Source: Streptosporangium becharense (lineage in GTDB: Bacteria; Actinomycetota; Actinomycetes; Streptosporangiales; Streptosporangiaceae). From it: a stretch of DNA of 64,000 nt. The stretch lies in the NCBI RefSeq assembly GCF_014204985.1, contig NZ_JACHMP010000001.1:6634001-6698000 (forward strand). Direction: 5' to 3'. The notes beneath the pieces were generated by a model, which saw only the letters and a program-made list of their open reading frames with translations, was not told where the DNA came from and did no database searches. A program made the position numbers and the translations under genes. Of the stretch, positions 8,401-16,306 are shown one piece after another. The stretch's first letter is position 1, and each line of letters starts with the position of its first letter.

Positions 8401-9346
8401 GGCCCGCGCGGCGGCGCGGGCCCACGGCCTGCCCGGCGCGGAGATCACCCTGATCAACGTGTCGGAGAACGCCACCTACCGGGTCGACGACCCGGTGACC
8501 GGGGTCCGGTCCATCCTGCGGGTGCACCGCCTCGGTTACCACGCCACCCCGGCGATCCTGTCCGAGCTCGCCTGGCTGGACGCGCTCCGCGAGGAGGCCG
8601 GGGTCCGCACCCCGCGGGTGATCCCCGCCCCCGACGGCTCCCGGGTGCTGACCGTCCCCGGCGCGGAGCCCCGCCACTGCGTGATGTTCGAGTTCCTGCC
8701 CGGCGCCGAGCCGCCCGAAGACCGGCTGGCGGCCGGGTTCGAGCGGCTCGGCGCCGTCACCGCGCGAATGCACCGGCACGCGCGACACTGGTCCCGGCCT
8801 GCGGGGTTCACCCGCTTCCACTGGGACTACGAGGCCGCCCTGGGTGCCGAGTCGCGGTGGGGCCGCTGGCAGGAGGGCCTGGGTATGGAGGCCGACGCCC
8901 TGGCGCTGCTGCGCCGGCTCGACGAGGAACTACGCGAGCGGCTCCACCGCTTCGGTCGCGACCCGCACCGCTACGGGCTGATCCACGCCGACCTGCGGCT
9001 CGCCAACCTGCTCGTGGCGGGTGACGAACCCCCCAGCGTCATCGACTTCGACGACTGCGGTTTCGGCTGGCACCTCTACGACCTCGCCGCCGCCCTCAGC
9101 TTCATCGAGGACCGGCCCCAGGTTCCCGAGCTGGTCGACTCCTGGCTGCGCGGCTACCGCCTCGTCATGGATCTCCCGGTCGAGGACGAGGCGGAGATCT
9201 GGACGTTCATCATGTTCCGCCGTCTGCTGCTGGTCGCCTGGATCGGCACCCACACCGGTGCGGACATCGCCGCGGAGCTCGGCGCCGGCTACACCGCGGG
9301 CACCTGCGACCTCGCCGAACGCTACCTGTCCGGGACGCTCGGCTGA
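8207..9346 (+). CDS. APH-family phosphotransferase with repeated N-terminus
   Basis: A 379-residue protein with an aminoglycoside-phosphotransferase/choline-kinase fold. The catalytic loop is IHADLRLANLLV (about 259-270, Asp262) and the metal-binding motif VIDFDDCGFG is at about 278-287. Such enzymes phosphorylate small hydroxylated molecules; the N-lobe and the EDxxEIWTF helix resemble serine/homoserine-kinase-like YcbJ/SrkA relatives, and real antibiotic resistance is not implied. The first about 60 residues are three imperfect copies of a 23-residue unit (AGG-PVGA-DGDRS) that is not part of the fold. The ATG has GGAGGACCG directly before it, so the repeats should be translated. Confidence 0.82.
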   Translation: MRAHALPAGGSAPVGAHDGDRSGVRACDLPAGGGPPVGAYDGDRSDVRVHDLSGGGGVLVRVHEAARAAARAHGLPGAEITLINVSENATYRVDDPVTGVRSILRVHRLGYHATPAILSELAWLDALREEAGVRTPRVIPAPDGSRVLTVPGAEPRHCVMFEFLPGAEPPEDRLAAGFERLGAVTARMHRHARHWSRPAGFTRFHWDYEAALGAESRWGRWQEGLGMEADALALLRRLDEELRERLHRFGRDPHRYGLIHADLRLANLLVAGDEPPSVIDFDDCGFGWHLYDLAAALSFIEDRPQVPELVDSWLRGYRLVMDLPVEDEAEIWTFIMFRRLLLVAWIGTHTGADIAAELGAGYTAGTCDLAERYLSGTLG

Positions 9347-9928
9347 CCCGGCGCCGCCCGCGGTGGACGGGTCCGGGCGGGTGTGGGGGCTTACCGGGTG
9401 CGCGCAGGTGTGCGGCGCTCCGCCGGTCCGTGCCCGGAACGTCGTCTCCCGGGTGCCCGATCGGGCCCGTTGCCCGCAACGGCCAGTCGTGATGTTCATC
9501 TGGGTGCCCGGTCGGGCCCGTTGCCCGGAGCGCTCGGTCGTGGTGTTCGTCCGGAGCGCTCGGTCGTGGTGTTCGTCTGGAACGTTCGGTTGGGGAGGCG
9601 TCCGGAACGCCCGAGCCGGGGCCGTGACATTCTCTGAGGCGGCTGGAATGTCGCGCTCGGTAGCCATATATCAGCAATTTATGATATGTGCTGATAAATT
9701 AATCTAATGAGCTAAAAAGTACGCTATGGCAGGCATGTATTACTGATGGTAATACTGGGAGGGTAATGCTCTTTCGTTGGTGATTGATGCTTGGGGTGAG
9801 AGAGGGGCCGGTTTCCCGGAGCGGTCGGTTTCCCGGCGGGCCCGCCCGTTCCCCGCGCAGAGCATCCCGGTTCCCCGGAGAGGATCCCGGTTCCCGGTGT
9901 GGCCGCGCCGCGGCGGAAGCCGGGCGGA
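9347..9928. other. 582-bp convergent spacer with tandem repeats and AT-rich island
   Basis: Between the ends of two convergent genes. It holds a 26-bp direct repeat with one mismatch at 9451-9476 and 9502-9527, a perfect 26-bp tandem duplication at 9526-9551 and 9552-9577, an AT-rich island at about 9650-9780 (see separate entry), and short GC-rich repeats of CCCGGTTCCC type at 9810-9900. No convincing ORF. Confidence 0.7.
9669..9755. other. AT-rich island with two inverted repeats
   Basis: TATCAGCA at 9669-9676 is matched by TGCTGATA at 9689-9696, and GTATTAC at 9737-9743 by GTAATAC at 9749-9755. Base composition is far below that of the neighbourhood. Either bidirectional terminator-like structures, an operator pair, or a remnant of foreign DNA; no integrase or att-type direct repeat is visible. 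Confidence 0.5.
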
Positions 9929-11779
9929 TCACCCGCGGGTCTTCCGGTCCTTCAGTTCGCGCCGGATGTCCTCGTCGTCCGGAGCGAGCTCCAGCGCGCG
10001 GACGAGGTCCGCGACCGCCTCCTCCTCCCGCCCGGCGGCGCGCAGCGCCATCGCGCGGTTGAACAGCAGCGCCGGGTCCGCGCCGGGGTCGAGTGCCCGG
10101 GTGAAGTCGGCCACGGCACCTTCCGGGTCACCGCTCTCAAAGGCCAGCATTCCCCGGTTGGCCCAGGCGGCGGTCAGCGTGGGGGCGAGTTCCAGCGCCC
10201 GGTCGAAGGCCGCCCGTGCCTTGCCGTGCCGGCCCTCGGCCATCTCGACCTGGCCCAGCGCGCACAACAGGTAGGGGTTGGCCGGATCCAGGGCGAGCCC
10301 GGCCTCCGCGTCCGCCCTCGCCCTGCCGTACTCGCCGAACGCCGCGCGTAGCCCCGCCCGGTTGGCCAGGCCGTCCACGAACTCCGGATCCAGCTCCAGC
10401 GCGTGGTCCAGGTCGTCGAGCGCACCCCGGTGATCACCCTGGGAGAACCGGATCTCGGCGCGGTTGTAGTAGGGCTCGGGGAAGGGCGGGCCGACCCGCA
10501 TGGCCGTCTCGTAGTCAGCGATGGCATCGTCCATCCGGCCCAGCCGGTGCAGCAGGTTGCCCCGGTCGATGTAGTAGTCGGGGTAGCCGGGGTCGGCTGC
10601 GATCACCGCGTCCAGGTCGCCCAGCGCTTCCTCCGGGCGGCCCATCATCACGGTGAGCTGTGCCCGGTTGGCCAGCAGCACCAGCCGGTGGATCGGGTGC
10701 GCGCCGGGCGGCAGATCACGTTCGGCCAGGTCGACGGCCTGCTGGACCAGCTCCAGAGCCTTGCCGGGGTCACCTCGTCGTACCTCCACCAGAGCCCGGC
10801 CGTTGAGGTCGAACCCCAGCTTGAACGCCCGCTCATGCGGGTCGGGAAGCAGTGTGGAGATGGCGATCGCCTGGTTCACCCAGGCCAGTGCCGCATCCGG
10901 GTCGCGGCGGGCCGGGTCGTGGTGGCGGACCTTGAGCATCCCGGTCGCGTAGGCGGCGGCCGAGTGCACGGCGGGGGAGACGCTCTCGCGCCTGGCCTGG
11001 TCGAAGAGCTCTTCGGCCTCCTCCTCCCGGCCCAGCGCGGCCAGCGCGGTCGCGGTGCTGTGGGTGAACCGCCATCGGGTCTCGGGATCGTCCTGCGGGT
11101 CGGTGAGCCGCAGGGCCCGCCGGCCGAGATCCACCACGGCGTCGTGGCAGCCCGCGTCCAGGCACCACTGGACCGCGAACCGGAACGCCTCCACCGCCTT
11201 GGCCGGGTCACCACCGTGCTCGCGGTGGTAGGGGACCGCGCCGAGCCGCGCGCCGATCGTGCCCTCCCGCTCCAGCGCGTCGGCGCGGGCGTCGTGCTCC
11301 TCCTCGCTGAGCGGTTCGTCGGCCGGGGGCCGCTCGTGTGTCACCACGGTCAGCAGTTCCGCGGGGATCCGGCGCCGCAGCACCGCCAGCAGTTCACGGT
11401 CGGTCGGGTCGGCCTCGTGCAGGTTCTCCACGACGAGCGTGTGGGGGCCGATGTCGGCCAGATGCTCACGCAGGAACTCGGCCACCCCGTTGGCCAGGCG
11501 CAACGTGCGCTTCGGCGCGTGCACCAGGATCCGCTCCGCGCTGGGCAGGTGCGCGGCCACCGACTGGCGCCGGGCGGGGATCGCGTCGTGCATGTCGGGT
11601 GCCAGGGCACGCAGCTCGATGTCGTAGCGGGCGACGAGCTCGGGCCGGGCGGCGGGGACGAGCGCGGAGACGAGCGCACCCCCGAGGGTGTACGGCCCGC
11701 GCAGGCGCCGGTCCGCGTTCACCGGAGGCAGAAGGGCGGGAGGTGACGGCTCTCCCGTCGGGTGCGGTGCCCGGCTCAC
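9929..11779 (-). CDS. TPR-rich protein with degenerate ATPase-like N-terminus
   Basis: 616 residues, mostly helical. Residues about 200-615 are a long array of tetratricopeptide repeats (for example AWANRGMLAFESGDPEGAV and PYYNRAEIRFSQGDHRGAL). The N-terminal about 180 residues contain LVVENLHEADPTDRELLAVL, which matches the Walker B region of MalT/AfsR-type STAND ATPases, yet no P-loop GxxGxGK is present, so it may be a nucleotide-independent relic. TPR arrays often bind short peptides. The GTG start has AAGGAG at correct spacing. A 24-codon ORF lies 99 bp upstream on the same strand with a hairpin between, so the two are probably co-transcribed. Confidence 0.8.
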   Translation of the reverse strand: MSRAPHPTGEPSPPALLPPVNADRRLRGPYTLGGALVSALVPAARPELVARYDIELRALAPDMHDAIPARRQSVAAHLPSAERILVHAPKRTLRLANGVAEFLREHLADIGPHTLVVENLHEADPTDRELLAVLRRRIPAELLTVVTHERPPADEPLSEEEHDARADALEREGTIGARLGAVPYHREHGGDPAKAVEAFRFAVQWCLDAGCHDAVVDLGRRALRLTDPQDDPETRWRFTHSTATALAALGREEEAEELFDQARRESVSPAVHSAAAYATGMLKVRHHDPARRDPDAALAWVNQAIAISTLLPDPHERAFKLGFDLNGRALVEVRRGDPGKALELVQQAVDLAERDLPPGAHPIHRLVLLANRAQLTVMMGRPEEALGDLDAVIAADPGYPDYYIDRGNLLHRLGRMDDAIADYETAMRVGPPFPEPYYNRAEIRFSQGDHRGALDDLDHALELDPEFVDGLANRAGLRAAFGEYGRARADAEAGLALDPANPYLLCALGQVEMAEGRHGKARAAFDRALELAPTLTAAWANRGMLAFESGDPEGAVADFTRALDPGADPALLFNRAMALRAAGREEEAVADLVRALELAPDDEDIRRELKDRKTRG

Positions 11780-11841
11780 CAGACTCCTTTATAGCGACTT
11801 AGATGGTATTGCATGATAACTGGCTATGTCGCGTACCCCGG

Positions 11842-11865
11842 CCGGCGCCCAGCGCCGGGCGCCGG
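11842..11865 (-). terminator. Hairpin between small ORF and TPR gene
   Basis: CCGGCGCCC (11842-11850), 6-nt loop, GGGCGCCGG (11857-11865). A perfect 9-bp stem located 13 nt after the small ORF's stop. With no T-run it may be a partial terminator that gives more small-ORF than TPR transcript. Confidence 0.55.
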
Positions 11866-11878
11866 TTCCGGGATTGGC

Positions 11879-11953
11879 TCAGCCGACGTGCTTGGGGCTG
11901 GCGGCGCCGCTGAGCGTGACGGTACCGGGCTTGTGAACAATGACGTGCTTCAT
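11879..11953 (-). CDS. 24-residue peptide ORF upstream of TPR gene
   Basis: ATG at 11953 preceded by GAGAGAGG with 6 nt spacing opens a 24-codon frame ending in TGA at 11879. The peptide begins MKHVIVHKPG and ends AASPKHVG. It has no Cys, no signal peptide and no membrane segment; the middle is TVTLSG. It sits directly downstream of an AT-rich promoter-like region with direct repeats and upstream of a hairpin and the TPR gene, the layout seen for RiPP precursors and for peptide ligands of TPR regulators. I know no family for it. Coding status rests on the ribosome binding site, position and composition; conservation was not tested. Confidence 0.55.
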   Translation of the reverse strand: MKHVIVHKPGTVTLSGAASPKHVG

Positions 11954-12100
11954 TGCCAACCTCTCTCGCGAATAAGAACAAATGGCAAGTATTCGCAGTA
12001 TTCGCCCTTACTGACAAGATCTAATTATTATCGTGGCCAGATTCGGACATTCCTCTGGACATCTGGTGTGCAGTCGTCTTTGATGCGCGCCACGTGGAGC
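11954..12100 (-). promoter_or_regulatory. AT-rich promoter region with AGTATTCGC direct repeats
   Basis: Upstream of the 24-codon ORF. On the plus strand AGTATTCGC occurs twice back to back (11988-11996 and 11997-12005). The inverse GCGAATA occurs at 11968-11974, so a hairpin can form just before the ribosome binding site. An ATAATAATT stretch at about 12022-12032 could supply a -10 element. Regulator unknown. Confidence 0.45.
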
Positions 12101-12111
12101 CGCCCACGCCC

Positions 12112-12252
12112 ACGGCCTCGGCTCCTGCTGAGCGCCGCGCGGAGCCGTTACGGCCTCGGCTCCTACCGCGTCACCCAGCAGGAGCCGGTTACGGCCTCGG
12201 CCCCTGCTGAGCGCCGCGCGGAGCCGTTACGGCCTCGGCTCCTGCTGGGTGA
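12112..12252. repeat. 53-bp repeat with 79-bp period, plus inverted copy of aguA end
   Basis: A 53-bp segment at 12112-12164 recurs at 12191-12243 with one mismatch. The 17 bp TCACCCAGCAGGAGCCG at 12171-12187 is the exact reverse complement of 12236-12252, the last coding part of agmatine deiminase. The stop of that gene (12227) lies inside the second copy, so its tail has been duplicated downstream in both orientations. Confidence 0.85.
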
Positions 12253-13222
12253 TGCAGTGGATCCCGCCGCCCAGCGCGAAGATGTCACGGGCGTCCACCG
12301 ACTCGACGGCCCGGTCGGGGAAGAGCTTCGCGAAGATCTCCGCCGTGGGGGCGTCGCGAGGGTCGTCGAAGGAGCAGAGCAGCGCCAGGCCGTTGGCCAG
12401 ATAGTGGTTGACGTAGGAGTAGTCGACCAGTTCCCCGCCGACCTCCCGGGTCTGCGGGGCGAGCAACTCCACGACCTCCAGCGCCCGGCCCCTGGCATCG
12501 GTGGCGGAACGCAGTATCGCCAGGTTCTCCCGGGTGACCTCGTAATCGGGATGCGACGGATCGGGCTGGACATGGCAGAGCACCAGCCCGGGACGGGCGA
12601 AGGAGGCCAGCAGGTCCACGTGCCCGCTGGTCCCGTACGCGCCGTAGTCGGCGGTCAGCCCGCGCGGCAGCCAGATCACCTTCTGCACGCCCAGCTGGGC
12701 GTGCAGCTCGGCCTCCACCCGCTCCCTGGTCCATCCGGGGTTGCGTTTCTCGCCGAGCTGCACGGTCTCGGTGACGATCACCGTGCCCTCGCCGTCCACA
12801 TGGATGCCACCGCCCTCGTTGACCATCTCTGAGCGGAACCTCCGCGCCCCGGCGCGCCGCAGCACCTCCGCGGCGACCAGGTCGTCCTTGGCGTGCGCGT
12901 GCCAGCCCCACCCGTTGAAGGTCCAGTCGACCCCGGCCAGCCCGCCCTGCCCGTCCACCAGGAAGGTCGGGCCGTTGTCGCGCATCCAGCAGTCGTCCAG
13001 CGGCTGCTGGACCACCTCCACCTGTGGGGAGAGCCACCGGGCCGCCGCCTCGCGTCCGCTTGGATCGACCACCATGGTGACCGGTTCGTAGCGGACGATC
13101 GTGTTGGCCACCTCCGACCACGCCCGGTAGGACGCCTCGGCGTCGGCCAGCGCGTAGCCGGCGACCGGCCAGGACATCCAGGTACGGGTGTGCGGGTGCC
13201 ACTCCGGCGGCATGAAGAACAC
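12227..13222 (-). CDS. aguA: Agmatine deiminase (agmatine iminohydrolase)
   Basis: About 331 residues of the PAD_porph family, converting agmatine to N-carbamoylputrescine plus ammonia. Family features: MPPEWHPHTRTWMSWP at the N-terminus, CWMRDNGPTFL, NEGGGIHVDGEGT, TSGHVDLLASF and the C-terminal nucleophile motif GGGIHCITQQ with Cys323. A TTG overlaps the upstream stop, but the GTG at 13222 has AAGGAG 8 nt upstream and gives the family's usual N-terminus; I prefer it. It follows the urease-like genes as the last gene of that operon. No N-carbamoylputrescine amidase (AguB) is adjacent, leaving the next step open. Confidence 0.9.
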   Translation of the reverse strand: MFFMPPEWHPHTRTWMSWPVAGYALADAEASYRAWSEVANTIVRYEPVTMVVDPSGREAAARWLSPQVEVVQQPLDDCWMRDNGPTFLVDGQGGLAGVDWTFNGWGWHAHAKDDLVAAEVLRRAGARRFRSEMVNEGGGIHVDGEGTVIVTETVQLGEKRNPGWTRERVEAELHAQLGVQKVIWLPRGLTADYGAYGTSGHVDLLASFARPGLVLCHVQPDPSHPDYEVTRENLAILRSATDARGRALEVVELLAPQTREVGGELVDYSYVNHYLANGLALLCSFDDPRDAPTAEIFAKLFPDRAVESVDARDIFALGGGIHCITQQEPRP

Positions 13223-13269
13223 GGTCGGCGCTCCTTGGGGAGGTGGGAAAGGGGATCGGGGCCGGGAGG

Positions 13270-14919
13270 TCAAAGGAAGTAGAGGCGGTTGAGCGACACC
13301 GAGTCGGCGGGAGAGGAGCGCACGGGCTCGCCGTCCAGGGTGACCCGGCCGAGCGCGTCCACCTCGACTGACCCGAGCCGCCCGTTGCGCACCATGTTCG
13401 CGGGACCGATGCCCCGCGTCCCGCGCACGGCGACGCGCCGCCGCCGGGTCGTCATGCGGTCATCGCCCGCCTGTACGGCGGCCCCGCTGACGAAGGCCAC
13501 CGACAGGTCCGCCGGGGTCGCTCCGTACGCACCGAACTGCGGGCCCAGCACCAGCGGCTCGCAGGTGTCGGTGGAGGCGTTCGGATCGCCGGTCACCCCG
13601 TACGCGGGGAAGCCGGCCTTCAGCACGAGCTGGGGTTTGGCGCCGAAGTGGTCGGGCCGCCACAGCACGATGTCGGCCAGCTTGCCCGGCTCCAGCGAGC
13701 CGATCTCGTGGGCCAGCCCGTGCGCGACGGCCGGGTTGATCGTCAGCTTGGCCAGGTAGCGCAGCACCCGCTCGTTGTCGGAGTCGTCCGCCGCACCCAG
13801 TTCGGTCTTCATCTTCCCGGCCATCGCGAACGTACGCCGTACCGTCTCACCGGCCCGGCCCATGCCCTGCGCGTCGGAGGAGGTGATGCCGATCACTCCC
13901 AGGTCGTGCAGCACGTCCTCGGCGCCCATCGTGCCCGCACGGATCCGGTCTCTGGCCAGCGCGGCGTCGCCGGGCAATTCGGGCCGCAGACCGTGCGCCG
14001 AGATGATCATCCCGTGGTGCTCGGCGACGGCGTCGCGGCCGAAGGGCAGTGTGGGGTTGGTGGACGACCCGATGACGTTGGGCACCCCGGCGAGCCGGAG
14101 CACGTTCGGCACGTGGCCGCCGCCGCACCCCTCGATGTGGAAGGCGTGGATCGTGCGACCGGCCAGGACGGCGAGGGTGTCCTCGACCGACAGGCACTCG
14201 TTCAGCCCGTCGGTGTGCAGGGCGACCTGCACGTCGTGGTCTTCGGCCACCCGGAGCGCGGTGTCCAGCGCGCGGGTGTGCGCTCCCATGTCCTCGTGCA
14301 CCTTGAACCCGCTGGCGCCGCCCTCGGCCAGCGCCTCGACCAGGGGCGTCGGATCCGAGGACGAGCCGCGCGCCAGGAACCCGATGTTCACCGGCCAGGC
14401 GTCGAAGGCGTTGAACGCGTGCCGCAGTGCCCACGGCGAGTTCACCCCGACCCCCCAGACCGGCCCGAACTCCTGTCCGATGATCGTGGTGACGCCGGAG
14501 GCGAGCGAGGCCTCCATGATGCGCGGGCTCAGCAGGTGCACGTGGGTGTCGATCGCACCGGCGGTGGCGATGAGCCCCTCGCCGGAGACGATCGTCGTCC
14601 CGGTGCCGGTCACCACGCCCACGCCGTCGAGCGTGTCGGGGTTTCCGGCCCGCCCCACGGCGTGGATGCGTCCTTCGCGGACGCCGATCGACGCGGTCCG
14701 CACCCCCAGGATCGGGTCGAGGATCAGCACGTTGCTGATGACCAGGTCACATGTCTCCGCGACCGAGGCCGCCTTCAGATGAAGGCCGTCCCTGGCGGTC
14801 TTGCCGAATCCGGCCAGGAACTCCTCACCCGGCTTCTGTGAGTCGTGTTCCACCACGACCACCAGGCCCGAGTCGCCGAGCCTGACCCGGTCTCCCCGGC
14901 GCGGCCCGTAGACGCTCAT
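13270..14919 (-). CDS. ureC: Urease alpha subunit-like protein, atypical
   Basis: 549 residues of the urease alpha family. Nickel ligands are all present: His126/His128 in DTHVH, the carbamylated Lys206 in GFKVHED, His208, His235 in ALHTD, His261 in AFHIEGCGGGH and Asp349 in SSDAQGMG. The mobile-flap motif usually reads CHH; here it is AHG (308-310): the flap cysteine is replaced by Ala while the catalytic-acid His309 is kept. Overlaps the gamma-beta gene by 4 nt. No ureE/F/G/D accessory genes are in the window. Probably an amidohydrolase acting on urea or a substituted urea; its link to agmatine deiminase suggests the latter (inference). Confidence 0.88.
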   Translation of the reverse strand: MSVYGPRRGDRVRLGDSGLVVVVEHDSQKPGEEFLAGFGKTARDGLHLKAASVAETCDLVISNVLILDPILGVRTASIGVREGRIHAVGRAGNPDTLDGVGVVTGTGTTIVSGEGLIATAGAIDTHVHLLSPRIMEASLASGVTTIIGQEFGPVWGVGVNSPWALRHAFNAFDAWPVNIGFLARGSSSDPTPLVEALAEGGASGFKVHEDMGAHTRALDTALRVAEDHDVQVALHTDGLNECLSVEDTLAVLAGRTIHAFHIEGCGGGHVPNVLRLAGVPNVIGSSTNPTLPFGRDAVAEHHGMIISAHGLRPELPGDAALARDRIRAGTMGAEDVLHDLGVIGITSSDAQGMGRAGETVRRTFAMAGKMKTELGAADDSDNERVLRYLAKLTINPAVAHGLAHEIGSLEPGKLADIVLWRPDHFGAKPQLVLKAGFPAYGVTGDPNASTDTCEPLVLGPQFGAYGATPADLSVAFVSGAAVQAGDDRMTTRRRRVAVRGTRGIGPANMVRNGRLGSVEVDALGRVTLDGEPVRSSPADSVSLNRLYFL

Positions 14920-15641
14920 CGCCCACCCGCCGTGCGCTCGCCGTCCGTCGCGGCGGAGGGGGCCTCGCTGCCGAGATAACCGCAGGCCCGTGCCTTCTCC
15001 ATGGCGCGTTCGAAGGCCCCGGGGGCGTCCAGCGGGCCGTCGACCAGGCCGGCGAACCCGATCGCCACCCGTGCCCCGCCGATCGGGACCAGTGGCGCGG
15101 TGCGGCTCTCACCCGGGTCGAAGCGCAGGGTGGAACCGGCGGGGATGGCCAGTCGGCGGCCGTAACCCGTCGCCCGGTCGAAGCGGAGGCGTGGGTTGAC
15201 CTCGAAGAAGTGGAAGTGCGAGGTGACGCTGATCGGCACGGTCGCGGTGTTGAGCACCTCGACCTCGACGACGTCCTCCCCCACCGGGGGTCGTGGCGCC
15301 TCGATCACCGCACCCGGGCCCTCGTCCCCGAGCGAGCCGCCACCGAACGGGTCGGTGACGACCGCCAGCCGGGTGCCGTCGTCGAAGACCGCCTCGACCA
15401 TCACCTCGGTGACGACGTCGGCCACCCCGGGCAGCACGTCGCCGGGGCCGAGCACACTCCGGCCCGCCGCGATCGCCTCGGCGAGTCTGGCCCCGTCACG
15501 GGCCGCCTCACAGACCGTGTCGGCGATCAGGGCGGTGGCCTCGGGGACGTTCAGGCGCACCCCCCGCTCCCTTCTGGTGCGCGCCAGCTCCGCCGCCGTG
15601 AACAGCAGCAGCCGGTCGCGCTCCGTCGGTGTCAGCCGCAC
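14916..15641 (-). CDS. ureAB: Urease gamma-beta fusion subunit
   Basis: 241 residues combining two urease small subunits in one chain. Residues 1 to about 100 match gamma (MRLTPTERDRLLLFTAAELARTRR at the start, EATALI and the DVLPGVADVVTEV region). Residues about 115-225 match beta (VEVLNTATVPISVTSHFHFFEVNPRLRFDR, then GRRLAIPAGSTLRFDPGE). Such fusions occur in Helicobacter and in atypical actinobacterial ureases. It is the first gene of the operon, with an ATGA overlap to the alpha gene, and is divergent from a TetR regulator with an operator-like palindrome between. The C-terminal about 20 residues are charged and variable. Confidence 0.9.
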   Translation of the reverse strand: MRLTPTERDRLLLFTAAELARTRRERGVRLNVPEATALIADTVCEAARDGARLAEAIAAGRSVLGPGDVLPGVADVVTEVMVEAVFDDGTRLAVVTDPFGGGSLGDEGPGAVIEAPRPPVGEDVVEVEVLNTATVPISVTSHFHFFEVNPRLRFDRATGYGRRLAIPAGSTLRFDPGESRTAPLVPIGGARVAIGFAGLVDGPLDAPGAFERAMEKARACGYLGSEAPSAATDGERTAGGR

Positions 15642-15657
15642 GGTCGCCTCCTTGAGC

Positions 15658-15696
15658 GTTTAGAACAGGTTTCGAGATTAGATCAGCATTCTAAAC
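15658..15696. promoter_or_regulatory. Palindromic operator between urease-like operon and TetR gene
   Basis: GTTTAGAA at 15658-15665 is matched by TTCTAAAC at 15689-15696, centred in the 71-bp divergent gap. This AT-rich inverted repeat is the best candidate binding site for the TetR regulator and would let it control both directions. Confidence 0.6.
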
Positions 15697-15712
15697 CGAT
15701 ACGGTAGGGGCC

Positions 15713-16306
15713 ATGACTGCGAAGCTGGAGCGCCCCGACGTACGGGCACATGTGCTGCGCGCGGCGTTGCAGGCGGTCGACGAGGTGGGCCCCGACCGCC
15801 TGCGCGTGCGCGACATCGCCGAGCGGGCCGGAATGAGCAGCGGGCACGTCATGTACTACTTCGGCAAGCGTGACCGCATCCTTGTCTCGACGCTCCTGCT
15901 CAGCGAGGACGAACTGGCCGAGCGCCTGGTCACGGAGCTCGCGGCCGCGGGCGGCCCGGCGGAGGCGGTCGCCCGCCTGGTGGAGCTCTACCTGCCCGGC
16001 GGCCCTGGGGACGTCCGTTGGCGGCTCTGGGCCCAGGTCATCGCCCGTCCTCCGCAGGATGAGGAGACGCTGGCCAGGATCGCCGGGTTCACCGAGGCAT
16101 GGGCACGCGAGCTTGCTGCGATCGTGGTCCGCGGGATGGGCGAGGGAGTGTTCCGCCCGGTCGACGACCCCGCCGGCCTCGCGATCCGGATGTGCCGGAT
16201 CATGGACAGCCTCGCGGGGGACGTCCTGCTCGGATTGCCCGGCCGGGGCCCGGAATGGGCTCGTGACCAGGCCATGCGGGCCGTCCACCGCGAGTTGCTG
16301 CCCTGA
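15713..16306 (+). CDS. TetR family regulator
   Basis: 197 residues. The N-terminal helix-turn-helix covers about residues 10-58 (AALQAVDEVGPDRLRVRDIAERAGMSSGHVMYYFGKR is the recognisable TetR_N pattern, with the turn at AGMSSG). The C-terminal ligand/dimerisation domain resembles BetI-like regulators. Divergent from the urease-like/agmatine deiminase operon, across a short gap holding an inverted repeat, so it most likely represses that operon in response to a nitrogen compound such as a guanidine or ureide (inference). Confidence 0.88.
   Translation: MTAKLERPDVRAHVLRAALQAVDEVGPDRLRVRDIAERAGMSSGHVMYYFGKRDRILVSTLLLSEDELAERLVTELAAAGGPAEAVARLVELYLPGGPGDVRWRLWAQVIARPPQDEETLARIAGFTEAWARELAAIVVRGMGEGVFRPVDDPAGLAIRMCRIMDSLAGDVLLGLPGRGPEWARDQAMRAVHRELLP

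Noticed and set aside
8207..9346. Aminoglycoside resistance gene
   Set aside because: The APH fold is shared by many metabolic kinases, and nothing in the context indicates an antibiotic substrate.
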